Position numbers and translations under genes: made by a program. From assembly GCF_015767265.1 (NCBI RefSeq), contig NZ_JADPIB010000012.1:1-58329 (forward strand): a stretch of 58,329 bases of DNA. Reading direction: 5' to 3'. How positions within the stretch are numbered: position 1 is the first letter of the stretch; the number at the start of each line of letters is the position of its first letter. Below are positions 55,107-58,329 of this stretch, piece after piece. This DNA comes from Aureivirga marina (lineage in GTDB: Bacteria > Bacteroidota > Bacteroidia > Flavobacteriales > Flavobacteriaceae). The notes below the pieces were generated by a model. It made no database searches. It worked only from the letters and a program-made list of their open reading frames with translations, and was not told where the DNA came from.

Positions 55107-55325
55107 TTAAGCCTCAGATGGTAAGCTTGGGCTATCTGATCCACATCCTGAAGCACAGTTTCCACCATGGCAGTTATTTGTACTACAGTTAGATAAAACG
55201 TTTTTAGCTTCTTTAAAAGCAGCATCTAATCCTGCTCCAGTATAAGCTGTTGAAAATCCTCCTTTTAAAACTTCATTTGAAGTTTCTAAAACCTCAAATT
55301 TTTTAATATCAAATTGTTTTTTCAT
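55107..55325 (-). CDS. Candidate RiPP precursor peptide with double-glycine leader and NCxxx repeat core
   Basis: The 72-residue peptide starts MKKQFDIKKFEVLETSNEV and has LKGG at residues 20-23, fitting cleavage by a C39 peptidase. This gives a 49-residue core that opens with FSTAYTGAGLDAAF, continues as a helical stretch and then holds four cysteines (47, 52, 57, 61) in a 5-5-4 spacing, written NCSTN-NCHGG-NCASG-CGSD. An Asn precedes the first three cysteines. The tail is Ser/Pro-rich and acidic. Length, leader and Cys pattern fit a radical SAM-modified RiPP. Thioether crosslinks involving these Cys are inference. No named family is recognised with certainty. Confidence 0.85.
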   Translation of the reverse strand: MKKQFDIKKFEVLETSNEVLKGGFSTAYTGAGLDAAFKEAKNVLSNCSTNNCHGGNCASGCGSDSPSLPSEA

Positions 55326-55409
55326 AATTTGTTAATTTTTAAGTTACTTAAAACTCGTTAATAATTTGTTTTTTAATCCTTACAAGTCAGACAAAACAAC
55401 CCCCCATGA

Positions 55410-55429
55410 AATATTTAAGTTTAAATATT
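55410..55429. promoter_or_regulatory. Inverted repeat upstream of the precursor gene, possible operator
   Basis: AATATTTAA (55410-55418), a GT spacer and TTAAATATT (55421-55429) form a 9-bp inverted repeat 84 nt upstream of the precursor ATG. A run of six C on the plus strand (55400-55405) lies beside it. The repeat could bind a dimeric regulator, but AT-rich palindromes also occur by chance. Confidence 0.4.
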
Positions 55430-55538
55430 CCCGTTTAATTATTTTAATCTAAGTTCGAAGTAAACTTCTTAATTGTTGCAACATTAACTTAAAACCAAAT
55501 CATATTGCGCACTATAATTAGGCTTTAAATTATTTTAT

Positions 55539-57929
55539 TTAAAAACTAGTTCTGTTCTTTTCGGTGCTATTTGTTACACGCCTTTTGTTTGATCGTATTT
55601 TCTTACTTCCAAAACTATAAGTCAATGATAATTTAAAAAACCTCGTATCATAATATCCATCATACATCGTTTTTATACCATTTCTATAATTTTCAGTATT
55701 AAAATTATATTCTTTGAAAATGTTATTCACTTTCATCGAAACTTCTAATTTTTTCTTTAAGAATAACAACTTCACAAACACATTAAACAAATACCTTTCA
55801 AAATTATGAGATAAATCGTTGGAGTTTAAAGGTGTTCTATATGTAAAATCAAATCCTACATATGAATTGCTTTTTGTATCAATTGTAAAATAATTTGTTA
55901 GATTAAATATCCCTCCAAAACCTGAAGTACTTTTAGGTGTTAAAGGATATATTTTAGAATTTGAATGGTTGTAAAATAAATTTACTCTAAAAATACTTTC
56001 TAACCATTTTACTTTATTTAATAAATAGTTTTCTCTAATTCCAATAGAGTAACTATCAAAATAATTTAATCTTGTTACTGCTTGCGTTAAATTATCTGGA
56101 CTTAATAATACTACTTGTCCAAAATTATCTTCTTCATAAACAAAATAAAGAGAAAAATAATTTTTTCCATCATACAAAGATTCTAATTCAATATTAGTTG
56201 CAATTACAGGAACTAAATTCGGATTTCCCTCTGAATATGTGTATGGTGTTGTATAAATTCTAAATGGATTTAAAGATCGAAATCCTGGTCTATAAATTCT
56301 TTTTCCATAATTCAATGAAAGATTATGCTTTTTAGTTGGAGAATAATTTACATATAGAGTTGGAAAAAGTTTTAAATATGAATTTGTACTTTTATTAGAC
56401 AAAGTAATATTGTCAATTACTATTTCTGTATTTTCAGCTCGTAATCCTGCTTTAAAACTCCAGTTTTTTAATCCAAAGTTATTACTTGCAGAAACATATA
56501 ATGCTTGAATATCTTCTTTGTATTCAAAAACATCAAATTGATCATTTACATCTTGAATTCCTAATAAGGATAAATCGTTTTTTGTTTTGGAAAATGATGC
56601 TTTTCCTCCAAAATTAATATTGTAATTTTTATATGGATATGTAACATCAATTTTTGATGATATATTTGTAATATCTTGTGTTATATCAGATATAATCTCA
56701 CTTTCTTCAAAAATTGAATCTGGACTATCAAACAATGGAAAACGTGTAGAAGTAACCGTTCTATCATCGTAAGATGTATATTTAAAATAATCTAGATCAA
56801 AATTTAAATTTCTGTTCTTATTTAAATCAAATACGGAATGAAAATTAATTGAATTTAAATCTCTTTTACGTCTCTGATTTCCATTATTCGTTATTTGTTC
56901 TCTATCAAATCCAAAAGAATCTTCAATAAATACAATACTTTCATCATTTTGATCTGGTTTATTATAATTTCCAATAAATTGACCTCCAATACTCCATTTC
57001 TTTGTTATTTCATAATCAATAGAAAATCTAGTTGATAAGAAATTTTTAGCAAACTTATAATCTGTCGTCTGTTTCCACTTTCTTTCTGGATAAAAAATAG
57101 TGCTGTTCTCCTCTCCTCCATAATTTCCTTTTGTGTAGAAAAATCCAGCTGAAAAAGATAATTTATCTTTCATATAATTAAAAGCTCCAAGATATTCTCC
57201 AAAAGCATATTCTCCTTGTCTATAAGAAGCTGTCACATTCGAACTCCAATAATTTATTTCTCTTTTTCTTGTAATTATATTAACAATTCCTACATTTCCT
57301 TCTGCATCATATTTTGCAGGTGGATTTGACATCACTTCTATACTTTCTATCTCTGATGCTTTCATTGTTTTTAATAAAGAAGATAAATTTACACCTGTCA
57401 AATTTGTATCTCTTCCATTTATCAATACAATTACTTTTTCTTTTCCAAAAATATTTATGGATTCATCTTCTATTATTACACTCGGAGTTATACTTAATAT
57501 ATCAACTGCATCTCCATTAAACTTGTCAACAATCGTATTACGTACGTCAAAAACTAATCTATCTACTTTTTTAATAATTTTATTTTTATTAGATGTGATA
57601 ATTACCTCTCCTAATAAATTATTTGTTTCTCTTAAAATTATATCTTCAAATAAAATTAATTCATCTTTTACAGCAATTTCTCTTTTCCATTCTTTATATC
57701 CAAAATAACTTACTTGTAATATAAATTCTTCCTTTCCTGACTTTAATTGAAATTTCCCATTCTGATCTGTTGTCGTTCCTGAAATAATTCTACCATCTAA
57801 CTTCTTTAAAACTACATTTGCAAATTCGATTGGTTGATTTAAAGTATCTTTTACAAGACCTTTGATTTCTACCTGTGAATAAACAATGTTAATTCCAAAT
57901 AAAAAGATAAATAATATTCTTAATTTCAT
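55539..57929 (-). CDS. TonB-dependent receptor-like outer-membrane barrel protein, next to RiPP cluster
   Basis: The 796-residue protein has a signal peptide (to IVYSQ, residue 19), a carboxypeptidase-regulatory-like domain (about 20-110, VEIKGLVKDTLNQPIEFANVVLKKLDG) and a plug with VLINGRDTNLTGVNLSSLLKTM. The C-terminal strand-rich barrel has GRRVTN-like basic residues near the end. It is the same architecture as the protein at 19364-21700. It is upstream of the precursor gene, 213 nt apart and on the same strand. It may take up or release a ligand related to the peptide, or be an unrelated neighbour. Confidence 0.9.
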   Translation of the reverse strand: MKLRILFIFLFGINIVYSQVEIKGLVKDTLNQPIEFANVVLKKLDGRIISGTTTDQNGKFQLKSGKEEFILQVSYFGYKEWKREIAVKDELILFEDIILRETNNLLGEVIITSNKNKIIKKVDRLVFDVRNTIVDKFNGDAVDILSITPSVIIEDESINIFGKEKVIVLINGRDTNLTGVNLSSLLKTMKASEIESIEVMSNPPAKYDAEGNVGIVNIITRKREINYWSSNVTASYRQGEYAFGEYLGAFNYMKDKLSFSAGFFYTKGNYGGEENSTIFYPERKWKQTTDYKFAKNFLSTRFSIDYEITKKWSIGGQFIGNYNKPDQNDESIVFIEDSFGFDREQITNNGNQRRKRDLNSINFHSVFDLNKNRNLNFDLDYFKYTSYDDRTVTSTRFPLFDSPDSIFEESEIISDITQDITNISSKIDVTYPYKNYNINFGGKASFSKTKNDLSLLGIQDVNDQFDVFEYKEDIQALYVSASNNFGLKNWSFKAGLRAENTEIVIDNITLSNKSTNSYLKLFPTLYVNYSPTKKHNLSLNYGKRIYRPGFRSLNPFRIYTTPYTYSEGNPNLVPVIATNIELESLYDGKNYFSLYFVYEEDNFGQVVLLSPDNLTQAVTRLNYFDSYSIGIRENYLLNKVKWLESIFRVNLFYNHSNSKIYPLTPKSTSGFGGIFNLTNYFTIDTKSNSYVGFDFTYRTPLNSNDLSHNFERYLFNVFVKLLFLKKKLEVSMKVNNIFKEYNFNTENYRNGIKTMYDGYYDTRFFKLSLTYSFGSKKIRSNKRRVTNSTEKNRTSF

Positions 57930-58329
57930 GTTTTATGGTATGTATTTCTTCGATATGTTAAATTAAAACATTATAATTCAATATCTTATCATTATAAACC
58001 ATACAAATGGTAAGGTTAAACCTTACTTATATAAAAATTTTTATTCTTTTTAAGGCGTTCCCTTTCTCCTAACTCCACCCAAACTAAAGGTCGGGCTTTT
58101 CACTACAAGTTTAGTTTTTGTAAAAAAGAATTTCTATGTCATCCGTGGGCTTCTTCTAGTCGCCTCCGTTTCCTAGAATTCTATTTTTACAAAACCAAAA
58201 GCTTTTCATTTCAATCCCTAACGCAACCGTTTTTCAAACAAAAACAAGAAAATGAAGAAATGCGAGGTAGCTGAGCGTAACCAAAGCCAAACATAAATGA
58301 AATTCCATCTATTATATATAAATCAAAAG
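57930..58329. other. Gene-free right end of the window, with repeat element
   Basis: No open frame is supported in these 400 bases. The first part is the promoter region of the TonB-type gene. From about 58054 to 58225 lies a near-palindromic repeat element (separate entry). After it comes a short A-rich stretch with no recognised signal before the window ends. Confidence 0.6.
58054..58225. repeat. Near-palindromic intergenic repeat element of flavobacterial type
   Basis: The element begins GGCGTTCCC and ends ATCCCTAACGC, whose reverse complement (GCGTTAGGG) nearly repeats the start. An inner stem pairs 58116-58136 (TTTTGTAAAAAAGAATTTCTA with one mismatch or bulge) with 58174-58194. The string GCTTTTCA occurs in direct repeat at 58095 and 58201. 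From memory, similar elements (starting GGCGTT, with GGTCGGGCT and ending CCCTAACGC) are scattered between genes in many flavobacterial genomes. Its role is unknown, and it has no open frame. Confidence 0.65.

Noticed and set aside
57314-57708. Two plus-strand frames inside the TonB-type gene
   Set aside because: They are opposite-strand readings of a clear receptor plug domain, with Leu/Ser-rich mirror composition.

Overview
The window is chromosomal DNA of a low-GC, gliding member of the Flavobacteriaceae (Bacteroidota). The evidence is direct. Promoters match the Bacteroidota form TTG-N17/19-TAnnTTTG and starts lack a strong Shine-Dalgarno. There are SprB-like adhesins with the type B (gliding-motility-associated) type IX secretion C-terminal domain and PorP/SprF partners, and a mutY-ssb-gldE-gldD operon. 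There are also SusC-like and OMP_b-brl_3-type TonB receptors, a monomeric isocitrate dehydrogenase and two tandem cytochrome oxidase subunit III genes. I cannot fix the genus from the sequence alone.

Layout. 1-1440 is the 5' part of a secreted adhesin that runs off the left edge. 1739-9570 holds an initiator tRNA-Met, a PiT phosphate transporter with a fused PhoU-like tail, a YyaL-type thioredoxin-fold protein, an MscS channel, tsaB and a TolC-like protein. 9635-14760 is an aerobic respiration block on the minus strand: heme O synthase, two subunit III genes, subunit IV, then a SCO-like protein without any cysteine, SCO, a DUF420 protein and a 71-residue CxxC protein. 14811-15360 carries tRNA-Gly and two tRNA-Leu(TAA) genes with clear promoters and terminators. 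15.4-28.0 kb is mixed housekeeping and envelope genes: YchJ, glycosyltransferase, lipocalin-like lipoprotein, DUF3109, MarC, a TonB-type barrel, rhomboid, PagL-like hydrolase, GIN lipoprotein, EndoV-like protein, MoaA, JmjC-like cupin and a lipoprotein.

28.06-41.96 kb is a four-gene minus-strand operon for type IX secreted surface proteins. It has two cargo/partner pairs: a 738-residue Ig-like protein with a PorP/SprF-SPOR fusion, and a 2935-residue lectin/SprB-repeat adhesin with a plain SprF. Next come RNase G, a 30-residue very basic peptide, HU, and on the other strand mutY-ssb-gldE-gldD, followed by a serine hydrolase and isocitrate dehydrogenase (minus).

51.4-57.9 kb is the most interesting part. 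It is a compact candidate RiPP (ribosomally made, modified peptide) locus on the minus strand: a TonB-type outer-membrane barrel, a 72-residue precursor with a double-glycine leader and an NCxxx Cys repeat, a radical SAM/SPASM maturase and a C39-peptidase ABC exporter. A terminator-like hairpin sits directly after the precursor gene, and an inverted repeat lies upstream of it. The last 400 bases contain a roughly 170-bp near-palindromic intergenic repeat element and no gene that I can support.
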